The position numbers were made by a program, and so were the translations under genes. Below are positions 1 to 10,908 of a DNA stretch of 64,000 nucleotides, one piece after another (within the stretch, counting starts at the first letter, position 1; the number at the start of each line of letters is the position of its first letter). This DNA is from Thecamonas trahens ATCC 50062. Taxonomy: Eukaryota > Apusozoa > Apusomonadida > Apusomonadidae. The notes beneath the pieces are model-generated. The model ran no database searches. It worked only from the letters and a program-made list of their open reading frames with translations, and was not told where the DNA came from. The DNA lies in contig NW_013657676.1 in NCBI RefSeq assembly GCF_000142905.1, positions 60,001-124,000 on the forward strand, given 5' to 3'.

Positions 1-1
1 A

Positions 2-598
2 TCCCGGTCCCGCTCGGGCTCGGGCTCGCGTTCGGGTTCGCGCTCTCCCCCCCTCGCCGCCGCGCGCACCCGTGGCGCCGCCCGGAGCCGGGGTCGGGGA
101 CGCGGACGCACTCGCGGCCGCGGTCGAGGCCGGGGACGTGGGCGTGGGCGTGCCTCACCAACCGCCGGCGGACATGCCCAGGCAGACATCGAAGGCGACA
201 CCAACGGCGATGGCGTGCTCTCGCCTGCCGAGGAGCGCGCCGCCCGCCGTGCCCGGATCAAGGAGCGCCGCGAAGCTCGCCTTGCCGCCCGATCGCAGGA
301 AAGCATCAACCGCTCGGCGTCTCCTCCTCGGTCCCGATCCCGGTCCCGATCCCGGTCCCGATCCCGCTCGCGCTCGCACTCGCGCTCGCGCTCCCACTCG
401 CGCTCCCGATCCCGGTCGGACTCCCGATCCCGGTCAGGCTCCCGATCCCGGTCAGGCTCCCACTCATCCGCTGGACCGCGCTCCCGTGTCCGCGCCCGGA
501 CTCGCGGGCGTGGTCGTGGTGGCGCGCGGGCTCGTGGACGTGTCCGCGGACGTGGTCGCGTGCGCGGCTCTGGCCGCGGGCGGACCCGGGTCTATTGA
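2..598 (+). CDS. RS/RG-rich protein, 3' part (5' end outside window)
   Basis: The frame is open from base 2 to the TGA at 596-598 (198 residues), so this is the C-terminal part of a longer protein. The visible part begins with Ser-Arg/Ser-Gly dipeptides, then an Arg-Gly stretch. A spacer follows with a 12-residue DTNGDGVLSPAE segment (197-232) that fits a canonical EF-hand loop. After a charged helix comes a long RS dipeptide run (about 320-460) and a final RG-rich tail. RS and RG domains are typical of splicing factors and RNA-binding proteins, so an RNA-processing role is inferred. No RRM is visible, so the family is unknown. It converges on the RasGAP gene, with 86 bp between the stop codons. 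Confidence 0.6.
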   Translation, partial: SRSRSGSGSRSGSRSPPLAAARTRGAARSRGRGRGRTRGRGRGRGRGRGRASPTAGGHAQADIEGDTNGDGVLSPAEERAARRARIKERREARLAARSQESINRSASPPRSRSRSRSRSRSRSRSHSRSRSHSRSRSRSDSRSRSGSRSRSGSHSSAGPRSRVRARTRGRGRGGARARGRVRGRGRVRGSGRGRTRVY

Positions 599-684
599 GC
601 AGCATCGCCTGAAAACTAGGATAAAACAAGTTGGCTATGTACTGGTGTGCCGTTCATTTTGTGGCGTACGTAGTCCGTTGGTGG

Positions 685-3391
685 TTAGGCGGTGTGCTCC
701 ACGCACGGCAGCGAGAGGATCTTGTCGGCTAGCGCCTGCGTGGCCTCATCGAGCGGGTTGAAGCCACGCGCGCGGCGCGAGAGGACTGCACAGTCGTGAG
801 CCCACGCATCGCGGTCCTCAACTGAGCCGCAGTGGATGTCGATGGTCTTCTTCTTGACCAGATTGATGATGCGGAATTGCTCCGGCGAAAGGTCCGGTGC
901 CGCCGAGGCGTCGACGACCACCATCTTGGCAGCCGGGATCATGCCCTTGAACGCCACAGAGTTGACCTTTTTGGACTCGCCGTACACGAGCATATCCGAG
1001 AAGAGGAAGAAGACACGGGCCTGCATCTTGCCCTTGGACACCTTGTTCATCGAGCCCTCGCGTACAAAGATGCGGTCGCGCGAGGCGAGCGACTTTTTGC
1101 AGTCGCACTTGGAGAGCGAGCCCTGAATGGCGAGCACCTTGCGCATGTTCTCCTTTCTCTCCTCACCCTCGATCTGGAGCTTGGCGAGCGTCGGGTCGAG
1201 CTCGCCGCTCGCCGCCGGCGCCGACGGGCCGGCGCCGTCGGCGCTGCTGCTGGAGGTCGGCGCCGCCGCCGTTGATGCGCCCGACGTTGCGCTTACGATT
1301 TGGGGGCGAACGCCCGCGGCCCGGCTCGCCTCGAGCTCGTCGAGGATGGGGAACATGCGGGCGAGGGCTGCAGCGTGGTCCGCCGGCGCCGCGCCGGAAG
1401 CGTACTCCTCGAGCTCGGCCCGCGACTGCACAAAGTGGGCGACGAGTGCCGCCCGCTCGCGCGGCGCGTCGATAAACAGGCTGTCGTGCGCGTGAAAGTC
1501 CTCGCCAACCGTCGAGGCCTGGGTGAGGAAAGTCTTCATCCGCGGAATGTTAGCCTGGATAAACTCGTTCATCGGCGCCATGTACGGTTCCTTGGGCCCA
1601 AACTCGGCGAGGTTCGCCAGGTTCTGCACCGTCTTGGAAATGAGGGTCAGCGTCCGCGACGTCGACGCGTCCGGGTGGTCTTTGGCGAGCTCAAAGAGCT
1701 TCGGTCCCAGAATTGCTGCACAGAAGAGCCGGAGGAAGAGAAAGCCCGAGACTGCAGTGTACGGCGCCACCGCATCGTCCGGGAACCTCGCCACCACGGC
1801 CTCGCGCATCGACTCGAAAACAACCTGCAGCGTCGTCGGCAGTGCGTCGATCGACCGAAAGATCTCGTCGACTGCCGTGGCTGCGTACGTCTTGAGCCGG
1901 GCCCAGTTGCCCTCGAGCTCAGCTTCGCTCTCGAGCCGGGTTGGGTCGACCTCGGCCGACTCGGACGATGAGTAGATCGACTGAATGAGGGTACCGAGCG
2001 TGGCGTGAAGGTAAGGCAGCGCCACCATCTGCATGTACAGGTCCAGCGCCTTGGTTGCAATCGAGTTGCCACGGAAGAGGACCGTCGCCTGCGGCGTGCT
2101 CTCGATTTCCGCAACAGTCAGCGCTTGCAGCAGCTCGACCGTCTCGTCGTAGCCCTCGCCCTCGTACAACCGGATGAGGTGGTAGGCCACGTCATGCCGC
2201 TCCTTGGTCACCGCCGCCAGCGCCTGCAGCGCCGCCAGCTCGTGCCCGCGCAGCTCTTTGGTGAAGAGCGCATAGTGCTCGAGCGGCAGGATCTCCTCTT
2301 CCTTGTAGTGGAGCTTGAGCCGAATCGAGCCAAGTGCTGCCGAGCCCATGGCTGCCGCGTCGTCGTCGTCGCCGTCGCCGTCGACGGCCGAGGACGAGAC
2401 ATGCGATGTGAGAGTGAACCACTCGTCGTAGGTGTAGCCCGGCTCGAGCTCGTCAAGGAAGAGCGTGACCACGCCCATAAAGTCGTTCTGCGACATCTTG
2501 TCGTGGTCCCAAACCGAGACAATGACCTGCTTTGACGCCTCCATGTCCTCAACCGAGAACTCGATGGCCAGCTCCTCGTCAAAAATCGGGTCGAGCGTCT
2601 TGGCCTGCACGCCCGTCTTCACCTTCTTTCCGGCGAACTTGAGCTTGACGTACGGGTCCGACAGCCCGTTGGCGTCCTTGGCCGCCAGCCCGGCCCAGCC
2701 ACCACCTCGATGGAGATCTTGCCGGGTATCGGGTCGTCCGGCTCCTGATATGTGACTCGCAGATGGAGCTCGCCCGAGACAAATGGCTGGTTGGACGCCG
2801 ACGGGTCGTCGAGCGGGTACCACTGCTCGTGGACACGCTCGTGCGCCACCGAAGCCAACGGGATCTTGACCTGTCCGATGATCTCATCCTTGCCCTTGTC
2901 CTCATCCCAGACCTGAACTGTCAGCTCGCTCGAGCCAGGCGCCACCTCCAGATCATACTCTTCACCGTAGAACGGGTTCAACTCCTTGTACACCGTCTTG
3001 GTCCGCACGTTACGCCCGGCACCAATGCCCGAGACCACCACATACGGATCCGACGACCGAGTCACTACACCCACACCACCCACACCACCCACACGTGAGC
3101 ACCATACTCCCTCCTCACACACACCTCTTGTTGCATCTGTGTACTTTGTAGTTGTAGCCGTAGTTGCTGTTGCCTCTACCACGTCATGCCCGCACACCAC
3201 TGACGACGTTGCGGGGCAAAGAACAGCACGATCGTTGCAGGCAACCAGCACGCACCCCCTCCCCCCCCCTCTCCCCCCTCCTCTCCTCTTCTTCCCTTCC
3301 TCGCCCACGTACGCCTGTCTGCAATCTTCAGCTCCTTGCATTCACACACGCGAAGATACAGCGAGTGCTCCACCTGCAGCTCAACAGCCAT
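685..3391 (-). CDS. C2-C2-RasGAP-PH protein (RASAL/RASA4-like)
   Basis: Ras GTPase-activating protein with two N-terminal C2 domains, a RasGAP domain and a C-terminal PH-like domain. Exons run 3391-3313 and 3064-685, with a 248-nt intron (GTACGT donor, TAG acceptor). The splice joins the first C2 strand (LYLRVCECKEL) to SSDPYVVVSG. The second C2 carries SDPYVKLKF and VWDHDKMSQNDF. The GAP domain keeps the arginine-finger motif LFRGNSIATK (Arg codon about 2071-2073) and an FLRLF...AILGPK motif, so it should be active. The PH-like end (about 690-1090) has FFLFSDMLVYGE. The frame breaks by one base within C2-2 at about 2690-2705. Adding one base gives an intact reading frame of 819 residues. Calcium-dependent membrane binding that switches off Ras is inferred from the family. 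Confidence 0.85.
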
Positions 3392-3511
3392 GGTATACAA
3401 TCAATGATGTGGAGTGTTGACTGATACGGCAAAGTGGGTGTGCCCCCCCTCCCCTTCCCCCCCTCCCTCCTCTTCTTCACCACCTCGGGACAACACTCCT
3501 CCCCGCCGAGT

Positions 3512-6500
3512 ATGGCGGAGTCTACCATCAACACGTACAATATCCGTGATGTGGATGTGCGCTTTCCATTCTCTGCATACCCATGTCAGTTGGTGTACAT
3601 GGAAAAGGTCATTGAGGCCTTGCAGAACGTATGTGCCTCCCCTCCCCATCCTGACCACCACCCCGACCACCGCCACCACCCCGACCACCGCCACCACACC
3701 GCCACCAACCCGTCCACCTACACTACCTCCGACCACCCCAACCACCCCCATTATTCAAACCCTAATCTTGGCCACCACCTCCACCATCTCCACCTCCCCT
3801 TGCTTCGCATCAACAGCCCCTCCCCCCCCCCCCCCACCTCCCCACCCTTTGTCAATGACCCGAAAAAGGTCGCAGTTCTCACCCCCCCCACCTCACCCCC
3901 TCCTCCCTCCCACAGAAGTCAAACGCGCTCCTCGAATCACCCACCGGCACCGGTAAGACACTGTGTCTACTGTGCGCATGCCTGGGCTGGCTAGAGGCTG
4001 AGAAGAACAAGGCGAGGCAGCAGACGGTGGAGGCGACGCCAGGCCTGGGTGGCCTCGGCGCTGCGTTTGGGGCCATGGCTCCGTCGGCTGCGCCGCCGCC
4101 CAAGATTGTGTACGCATCGCGGACGCACTCGCAGCTCTCGCAGGTTGTGCACGAGCTACGCGGCACCGGGTATACCGCCAATGTGTGTGTGCTCGGCTCG
4201 CGGAAGCAGCTCTGCGTCCACGAGAAGGTCTCCAAGCTCGGCGGCTCGGCACAGAACGCAATGTGCCGCCAGCTGACCGAGGCCCGGCGGTGCTCTTACC
4301 ACAACGCCATGCAAGAGAGCGGGCCGGCCGACGCGGCGCTGCTCGCGCAGGAGATGCTCGACATCGAGGAGCTTGCCGAGGCCGGCAAGGCACAGGGCAA
4401 GTGCCCGTACTTTCTCTCGCGCGAAATGCAGGCTGAGGCCGACCTGGTCCTCATGCCGTACAACTACCTCATCTCGCCGCTCATCCGGGCCTCGCTCAAG
4501 GTCGATCTCTCGGGCGCCGTCGTCATCTTTGACGAGGGCCACAACCTGGAGGCCTCTGCTGGCGACGCGTCGTCGTTCGAGGTCCGCACCTTTGACCTCG
4601 GTGCCTGCGTCGGCGAGCTCGACTACGCTCTGCATCTGTTCCAGGTCAGCGCCGTCACAGACCTGTCGTCGGCTATTTCGCGCGAAGACATCGCCATTCT
4701 CAAGACCGTCATGCTTGAGCTGGAGGCGGTCATTCTTGAGCTCCCGCTCGTCCTCCCGCCAGCCGAGCGCAATACTCCTGCCCGCCGGCTGTACGCCGAC
4801 ATGCCCGGCCGGGTTGAAGACACCCAGTTTATGATCGACCTCCTGGCCAAGGTCTCGCTCAAGAAAGAGTCGTACCTCGAGTTCTGCACTGCGCTGGACG
4901 AGGTTGTCTCGCTCATCACTTCGGCCTCGTCGGCTGGCCGTGGCCCGGCCCGCACCTCGGCACTCTCGTCGTTCAAAGAGTCGGTCGTCAAGATGTTCTC
5001 CAAGTCGGCCCAGTCATCAGCCGACTTTAAGGTCTACATCGCCGAGGATACCTCTCGCGGTGGTGGAGGCCGCGGAGGACGGCGTGGCTCGCGGCCGTCG
5101 TTTGGCGGGCCATCCGATGGCGGCGGCGGTGCTAGCGCATCGTCCGACAAGCCCGGCCGCATCGTCGGCTTCTGGTGCTTCTCACCAGGCGTCGCCGTCC
5201 AGGACCTTGTTGCCTGCTCTGTCCGCAACATCATTCTCACTTCAGGAACGCTCACCCCGCTCTCATCGTTTGCGCAAGAGATGAAGACCCCGTTCCAGGT
5301 GACGCTCGAGAACCCGCACGTCATCTCGGCTGCTCAGGTTTGGGTCGCCGTCCTCCGCAAAGGCCCTTCCGGTCACGTTCTCAACTCGTCGTACAACAAC
5401 CGGTCGAACGTGTCGTACATCAACGACCTCGGCGCCACCATCGCCAACGTGGCGCGCATCGTCCCGTCGGGCGTCCTTGTCTTCTTTCCCTCGTACTCGG
5501 TCATGCTCCAGTGCATGGATGTGTGGCAGCAGCGAATGCCCAACGCGAGCTCGTCGATGTGGGAGACCATCTCGCGGCACAAGACGCCGTTTGTCGAGCC
5601 GCGCGGCTCGGGTGACCTCAACGCCCAGATCGACGAGTTCTACGCCGCCGTCCGCTCCGTCTCGGGCCGCTCCGGTGCGGCCTCGGGCGCTGGCGCCATC
5701 TTCTTTGCTGTCTGCCGCGGCAAGGTCTCCGAGGGTCTTGACTTTGCCGACGCCAACGGCCGCGCCGTCGTCGTCACCGGCCTCCCTTACCCCAACACCT
5801 ACGATCCCAAGGTCAAGCTCAAGCGCAAGTTTCTTGATGAGAAGATGCGCCGCGGCGAGGGCAAGCTCTCCGGCGGCGACTGGTACTCGCAGCAGGCGTC
5901 GCGGGCGGTGAATCAGGCCATCGGCCGCGTCATCCGCCACAAAGACGACTACGGCGCCATCCTGCTCTGTGACGAGCGCTTTGCTCGCCGCGACAATCTC
6001 AACCAGCTCCCACTATGGCTCCGCGCATACACCCAGGTCTTCGCCTCGTTTGGCGAGGCCACCCGCGGCCTCACCCAGTTCTTCCGCTACGTCAAGACCC
6101 AGCCGTTCTTTGAAATCTCCGCCGCCCGCGCCGCCCGCCCGGCAAAGTCGGACCGTTCCGGCCGCCCCGCCCGTGCCCTTGCCCTCGACGCGCCGCGCTC
6201 GTCGCTGGCACAGTCGGCCCCGCCGGCGCCCGACAAGACCCTTCCGGGCGTCTCGCGCCGCAAGGCTCCGTACGCCGCCATGCACTTTACCCCACCACCA
6301 GCTACCGTCCCAGCCGTCGCCGCGGCCACCATCCCGCTCGCCCAGGCCATCTCGGCCGCCTCCGCTGCCGCCGCGGGGCCGGCGACGCAGGCCCACCAGC
6401 CAGGCCTCCTCCGCGCCTCGCTCGCCTCGTATCGGCCGAGTGAGACCTCCGCGGCGTCACCAGCTGTCTCGGTCGTCGAAAAGCTCATGGCTCGCAAGAG

Positions 6501-7143
6501 GAACGCGGCAGCCGCCGCCGCCGCTGCAGCAGCTGGCGGGCCGCGCAACCCGCCTTCGAAAGAGCTCGTCCACCCGCGCAAAACCAGCAGCTCTCTCTCG
6601 GCGTCGCTGATGGCGGCCGAGCCGGCGGCGGCGCAGCGCGAGCAGCAGTCTCAGGACTTTATCTCGCTCGCAAGGAGCCTCCTCTCCAAGGCCGAGTACA
6701 AGGCGATGAAGAGCGCGCTTCGCGCCTTTGCCCGGGACAAGTCGCACGCCGGCGTCATCGCCCTCATCGACGCCGTCTGGCCCATGTTTGCCGTCCCAGG
6801 CCGCAAGGCCCTGCTCTCGACCTTTGCCACCTTCATCCCACTCAACCACCAGGCCGAGTATTTGCAGCGCGTTCACGCCCACCTCCTCGCCTCGCCGGAC
6901 GAGCCAAAGAAGCGCCCGCGCTCACCGGCGCTCTCGCCGCATGCATCGCCGGCCAAGAAGCCGCGTCGGGGCTGCGACTCGTGCGTCGTGTGCGGCGCGG
7001 CGCCCAATACCCCGTTCCGTGCGCCGTGCGGCCACGTCGGCTGCCACGCGTGCTGGGTCGCCACGCTTGGTCAGGCCGTGACACCGTGCCCGGCCTGCGC
7101 CGCGCCCACCCGCGTCCGCGAGCTTGCCAAGCAGTACTTTTGA
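3512..7143 (+). CDS. RTEL1: RTEL1-like Fe-S DNA helicase
   Basis: DEAH-type superfamily 2 helicase of the XPD/FANCJ/RTEL1 group, acting on D-loops, G-quadruplexes and telomeres in the nucleus by family knowledge. Exons 3512-3628 and 3916-7143, GTATGT donor, 1114 residues. Exon 1 holds the Q motif (FPFSAYPCQLVYM). Exon 2 opens with Walker A SPTGTGKT (about residues 47-54), then SRTHSQL. Four cysteines follow, in CVHEK, MCRQL, RRCSY and KCPYF contexts, and fit the Fe-S cluster. The Walker B reads DEGH (4531-4542) where the family has DEAH. Motif VI is QAIGRVIRH. A harmonin-N-like helical domain lies near 6650-6890. A C-terminal C4C4 RING (from residue 1059) is the combination that marks RTEL1 rather than FANCJ or DDX11. 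It shares a 120-bp divergent promoter region with the RasGAP gene. Confidence 0.92.
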
Positions 7144-7164
7144 GAGTAGAGTAAGAACTACAGC

Positions 7165-7893
7165 TCACCGGCGGCCGCCCTTCTTAGCACGTTTCCGGCT
7201 CTTGGCCTCGGAGACGAGGACCGTGTTGATCGAGTCCTTCAGCAGCTTCTTCCGCTCGCGCGCCTCCTTCCGCCGCTTCTCGTCAGCAGCCTTCCACCGC
7301 TCGCGTTCGGCAGCCTCGCGCTTGCGGGCCTTCAGATCACTCGTCGTCTTGCCGAGCACCGAGTCAATGAGCGAGAGCGTTGACGCCTTGGAGTCGACGT
7401 ACTTGATCTTGGCCTTGGCCTCGCGCCGACGAGCCTTGCGCTCCGCCCGCTGCTCGCGGAGCTCGGCGAGATACGCAAGCTCGGCCTCCGACCTCTGCCG
7501 CTTCTTCTCGTTCCACTTTTCCCGCAGCCGCTCTTTGCGCTCGCTCCGCTTGGACCGCGAGTTGGCCGCCCGCGCAAAGCTGGCCACCCAATCGTCGTCA
7601 TCGCCGCCCTCCCTCTTGGCCTTCTCCCGCTCTGCCCGAGCTTCCAGCGCCCGGCGCTCTTTCTCCAGCTCGCTCTTGGTCTTTGCCTTTTTCATCGGCC
7701 GCACATCCTCATCAACATCACCGCCACCCATTGTCGTCGCCTCTGCCCGAGTCTCCGTCACTGCTGTCCCCACCATCTCCTTGCTCGCGCCACTCGACAC
7801 AGCCTCACCTCCTTTAGCTCCAGTATCCCCCTCAGCCTTGCGGTCTTCCCGCTCAGCAAGCTTGGCTGCTGTCCTCTTCCGCTTGCGTGGCAT
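7165..7893 (-). CDS. Basic coiled-coil protein, probably nuclear/nucleolar
   Basis: Single-exon gene of 242 residues starting at ATG 7893. The N-terminus is MPRKRKRTAAK, a likely nuclear localisation signal. Most of the protein is Lys/Arg/Glu/Ala-rich and should form long charged helices, with an acidic DDDDW patch in the middle. The end is again very basic (KSRKRAKKGGRR). I do not recognise a specific family. The composition resembles small ribosome-biogenesis factors, but that is inference only. The stop lies 21 bp from the RTEL1 stop in the convergent orientation. Confidence 0.65.
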   Translation of the reverse strand: MPRKRKRTAAKLAEREDRKAEGDTGAKGGEAVSSGASKEMVGTAVTETRAEATTMGGGDVDEDVRPMKKAKTKSELEKERRALEARAEREKAKREGGDDDDWVASFARAANSRSKRSERKERLREKWNEKKRQRSEAELAYLAELREQRAERKARRREAKAKIKYVDSKASTLSLIDSVLGKTTSDLKARKREAAERERWKAADEKRRKEARERKKLLKDSINTVLVSEAKSRKRAKKGGRR

Positions 7894-8445
7894 GATGAGC
7901 GATGAGTGTGTGACCGTGAGGAGGTCGACGACGAGACCGAGTCAGAGGATGGGATGGATGGATTGGCAACGAGCCAGGGGGAGAGCTGCGTGTGGCAAGG
8001 GCGGGGGAAGGTTATCATTGGCGGCATGATCGGGGCAATGGTGAGATGGATCGGAGGATGGAATGAGTGGCAAGTGGGTACAGAGTGTGGCACGTGCGGT
8101 GGTTGTGACTGATGACCAGTTGTTGACAGAGACAGTGGTCAGGGCGTGGCCAAGCAGGGCGTCGGGGTAGGGGAGGCAAGAGGGCGGGAGGGGGTGGCCC
8201 ATCGCGGGATGGCGATGACGGATTGTGGAGGATGCTCGGATGATTTGCCGCTATGTACTGTATATAGTGGTGGTGGCGGCGGGAGACATGCAATCAAGCT
8301 AGTCTCTGGCTTGTAGGTGAGGATGATGGCTACATCCCGGGAGATATGTCTGCCGGACAAGGACGATGAGGACGACACGGCAGGGCCGAGACAGTTGCTC
8401 AAATGGAGCAGAGGAGAGCACACTTGACGCGTTCAAACTAAAACC
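7894..8445. other. Intergenic, divergent promoter region
   Basis: About 550 bp between two divergent starts. No convincing coding exon or tRNA was seen. Short open frames here have low-complexity Pro/His translations. It presumably holds promoters for both flanking genes; no TATA-like element stands out. Confidence 0.4.
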
Positions 8446-9477
8446 ATGCTGCGGTGGAGGGCATTGTGCATGGGCAACATGGGTGTGGCTGTGAATGGGG
8501 TGCGGATGATGTCGGGTATGTGAGCAGGGTGGCGGTGGCAGTGGTGGTGGTGGTGGCGGTGGTCGTCGTCGTCGTCGGGCTGAACCACGATGGGCGGGCT
8601 GGGCGCAAAGGGGGCGATGGCGTGCAACAGTCGTGGTGGGTATAGTGAGATTGTGGAGTATAGCATGCTCGCGGCTGATGGCAATCGTCGATGCGAGGGG
8701 AACGATCAGACTCACTGCAGCTGGTGATGTCGGGGTGTGTGGAGGGGGGCAGCACCGGTGCGGGCCGACGTGAAGCGATTCTACAAAGAGGTGGGCGTGG
8801 AGGAGAAGGACGAGGGATCGTTTGCGGTGACGGTTGATGGACGGGTGGTGAAGACTCCGATGCGCGCTCCGCTCGTTCTGCCGTCCGAGGCCCTGGCTGT
8901 CGCTGTGGCACAAGAGTGGGATGCGCAGCGGACCCACATCGAGCCGCTCTTCATGCCGCTGACCAAGTTTGCATCAACCGTCCTCGATCGCTATCCCGAG
9001 GTCCGCGACAAGGTCACCAACAACCTCGTCAAGTACCTCGCCTCCGACTCGCTCGCGTTCCGCAACCATAACCCGGGATCGCTCGCCGCCCTGCAGCACA
9101 AGAAGTGGGACCCGGTTGTCGAGTGGGTCGGCCAGAACCACGGCGTGGTCCTCGATGTTACAGACGGCCTCATGCCGAGCCATCCAGCGCAGTCGGCCGA
9201 GGCGCTGCGGAAGTACCTTGATGCCCTCGACGACTGGCAGCTCGTCGGCTTTGACCGCATCGCCGCATCGACTCGCTCCGTCACACTCTCGCTCGCCCTC
9301 ACCGAGGGCCATCTGAGCCCCGAGCAGACGCTGGCCCTGTCCCGGCTCGAGGAGGAGTTCCAGACTGGCGTCTGGGGCGTGGTCGAGGGCGGCCACGACA
9401 TCGACGAGACCGTTGCAATGGTTGATCTCACCGCCACCGACGTTTACCTCCGCATCCTGCAGCTTAGCCAGCCGTAA
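8446..9477 (+). CDS. ATPAF2: ATP12 / ATPAF2, mitochondrial F1-ATPase assembly factor
   Basis: Chaperone that binds the alpha subunit during F1-ATPase assembly in the mitochondrial matrix (family knowledge). Exon 1 is 8446-8515 and exon 2 is 8753-9477, 264 residues. Exon 1 encodes MLRWRALCMGNMGVAVNG, which is Arg-containing and free of acidic residues and so fits a mitochondrial presequence. The intron starts GTATGT and ends GGCAG, and this acceptor is the one that keeps frame into KRFYKEVGVEE. The ATP12 core is clear: VDGRVVKTP, a PLFMPLTKFASTVLDR segment and a C-terminal WGVVEGGHDIDETVAM motif. The length is close to that of other ATP12 proteins. The stop is 8 bp from the stop of the convergent phosphatase gene. 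Confidence 0.92.
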
Positions 9478-9485
9478 AGCCTCGC

Positions 9486-10073
9486 TCAAGTGTACCGCTT
9501 CCACTGAGGCACGTACGCAAACTCGCCTTGGCCAGCGTAGAACACGTCTAGCAGGGCAGCACCCGGGCTTCCCACCGGGTGATCGGTAGTGCATCCGAGC
9601 GCGGCGTAGAGCTTGAGCTGGAGGACAAAGCCCTCGTTGGGCTCGGCAACTGGACGGGCGCGGGTGATGGCGGCGAGTGCAGCCTCGACCTCCATCCCAT
9701 GCTTCGTCATGAGAAAGGCAGCGAGAAGCGTGACCGATCGCGACTGTCCGTGCTGGCAGTGGACAAGGACTCGGGCGGTGGGATCCGAGGCGAGCGCATC
9801 GGCCACAAAGCTCACGCCGTAATCAAAGTGATTGATGATGGGAACGTCTGGCATGTCGAGTACCTCTATGGGCTCAGAGTAGACAAAGTCGTCCGCAAAG
9901 TGTGCATCCAGAAAGCTGCCGACACGAAGCACATGGCTCACGCCCAACTCCTCCATCAGCTCCTTGTCCATCGCCACCGTCTCGCCACTCACCAGCACCC
10001 TACCACCGGCGGCCTCGTCCACGCTCTGCGCCGTGTTCCACACCACTTCGCGATGCAGCTTCTCGCTTGCCAT
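9486..10073 (-). CDS. Atypical dual-specificity protein phosphatase
   Basis: Small DUSP of 195 residues with ATG at 10073. It has the catalytic signature HCQHGQSRS (HCxxGxxR), with the nucleophilic Cys and phosphate-binding Arg intact. An upstream DMPDVPIINHF segment supplies the general-acid Asp. There is no extra domain, so it falls among atypical DUSPs, and the substrate is unknown. A divergent 266-bp gap separates it from dynactin p25. Confidence 0.88.
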   Translation of the reverse strand: MASEKLHREVVWNTAQSVDEAAGGRVLVSGETVAMDKELMEELGVSHVLRVGSFLDAHFADDFVYSEPIEVLDMPDVPIINHFDYGVSFVADALASDPTARVLVHCQHGQSRSVTLLAAFLMTKHGMEVEAALAAITRARPVAEPNEGFVLQLKLYAALGCTTDHPVGSPGAALLDVFYAGQGEFAYVPQWKRYT

Positions 10074-10339
10074 TCCCGTCTATGCACGTATAGTGTTGCA
10101 GCGTCAAGTGTGTGACTCTCACCGAAAACTAGCTCCTGTCCTTGGTCCATGCCCTGAGCGAGCTCACACCGGTTACCAGCGTGTCTTTGCCCGAGTCCGA
10201 CCCTCGCTATCCCCGGGCAGCGCCACAGAGACCCCACCCCTCACCCCTTGCGCTCAAAGGCGGCCACACCCCGCTACGCGAGGTAAACTCGGACGGGAGG
10301 AGCACGCTACGCCGAGATAGTGAGAGGGAGGGCATAAGC

Positions 10340-10888
10340 ATGGAGGTGGTCGAGTACAACCCGGAAGAGTGGATCGAGACGGCGTCAGGCAACAAGGTCT
10401 CGAGAGCGTCGGTCCTCTGTGGCTCGCAAAACATCATCCTTAATGGCAAGTCGCTGGTCCTCCCGGGCTCGATCATCCGTGGCGATCTTGCGGCGGTTCG
10501 CATCGGACGATACTGTGTCATTTCGGATCGGGTCGTCCTTCGCCCGGCGTACAAGGCTCTGCCCAAGGGTCTCAACTACTTTCAGCTCTCGCTCGGCGAC
10601 TGTGTGTATGTGGGCAAGGATGCTGTGGTAGAGGCAGCCTCTATCGGCTCGCATGTCATCATCGGCGAGGGCGCCATCGTCTCCAAGCGTGCAGTCATTC
10701 TCGACTGCTGCGAGATCCTGCCCGGTGCGGTGGTGCCCGAGGACGCGGTCATCCCGCCGTTTTCCATCTACGGTGGAAACCCTGCGGTGCTGATCGGCGA
10801 GCTGACCGAGGCCGCCCAGCGAGTTCACGAGGAGAAGGCCTTTGCCTGTTACGAGTCGTACGTGCCGGCCAAGGCGGCCGGCGTGTGA
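10340..10888 (+). CDS. DCTN5: Dynactin subunit 5 (p25)
   Basis: Pointed-end subunit of dynactin, needed for cargo binding by dynein (family knowledge). It starts at ATG 10340 with MEVVEYNPEEWIETASGNK. From there the protein is 182 residues, the same as I recall for human DCTN5. The stretches IETASGNKVSRASVLCGSQ and IIRGDLAAVRIGRYC match the family closely. Left-handed beta-helix hexapeptide repeats follow (IGSHVIIGEGAIVSKRAVI), then VIPPFSIYGGNPAVLIGEL. The frame is open upstream to 10142, but that sequence has no family likeness and the ATG at 10340 is preferred. Confidence 0.95.
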   Translation: MEVVEYNPEEWIETASGNKVSRASVLCGSQNIILNGKSLVLPGSIIRGDLAAVRIGRYCVISDRVVLRPAYKALPKGLNYFQLSLGDCVYVGKDAVVEAASIGSHVIIGEGAIVSKRAVILDCCEILPGAVVPEDAVIPPFSIYGGNPAVLIGELTEAAQRVHEEKAFACYESYVPAKAAGV

Positions 10889-10908
10889 GGCGCGCCGTCA
10901 TGCGGTGC

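Noticed and set aside
2700-2705. Programmed -1 frameshift in the C2-RasGAP gene
   Set aside because: No slippery heptamer is present, and the same type of break occurs in unrelated genes, which favours sequence error.
10142-10339. N-terminal extension of dynactin p25
   Set aside because: No family likeness upstream, and the internal ATG gives the expected 182 residues.
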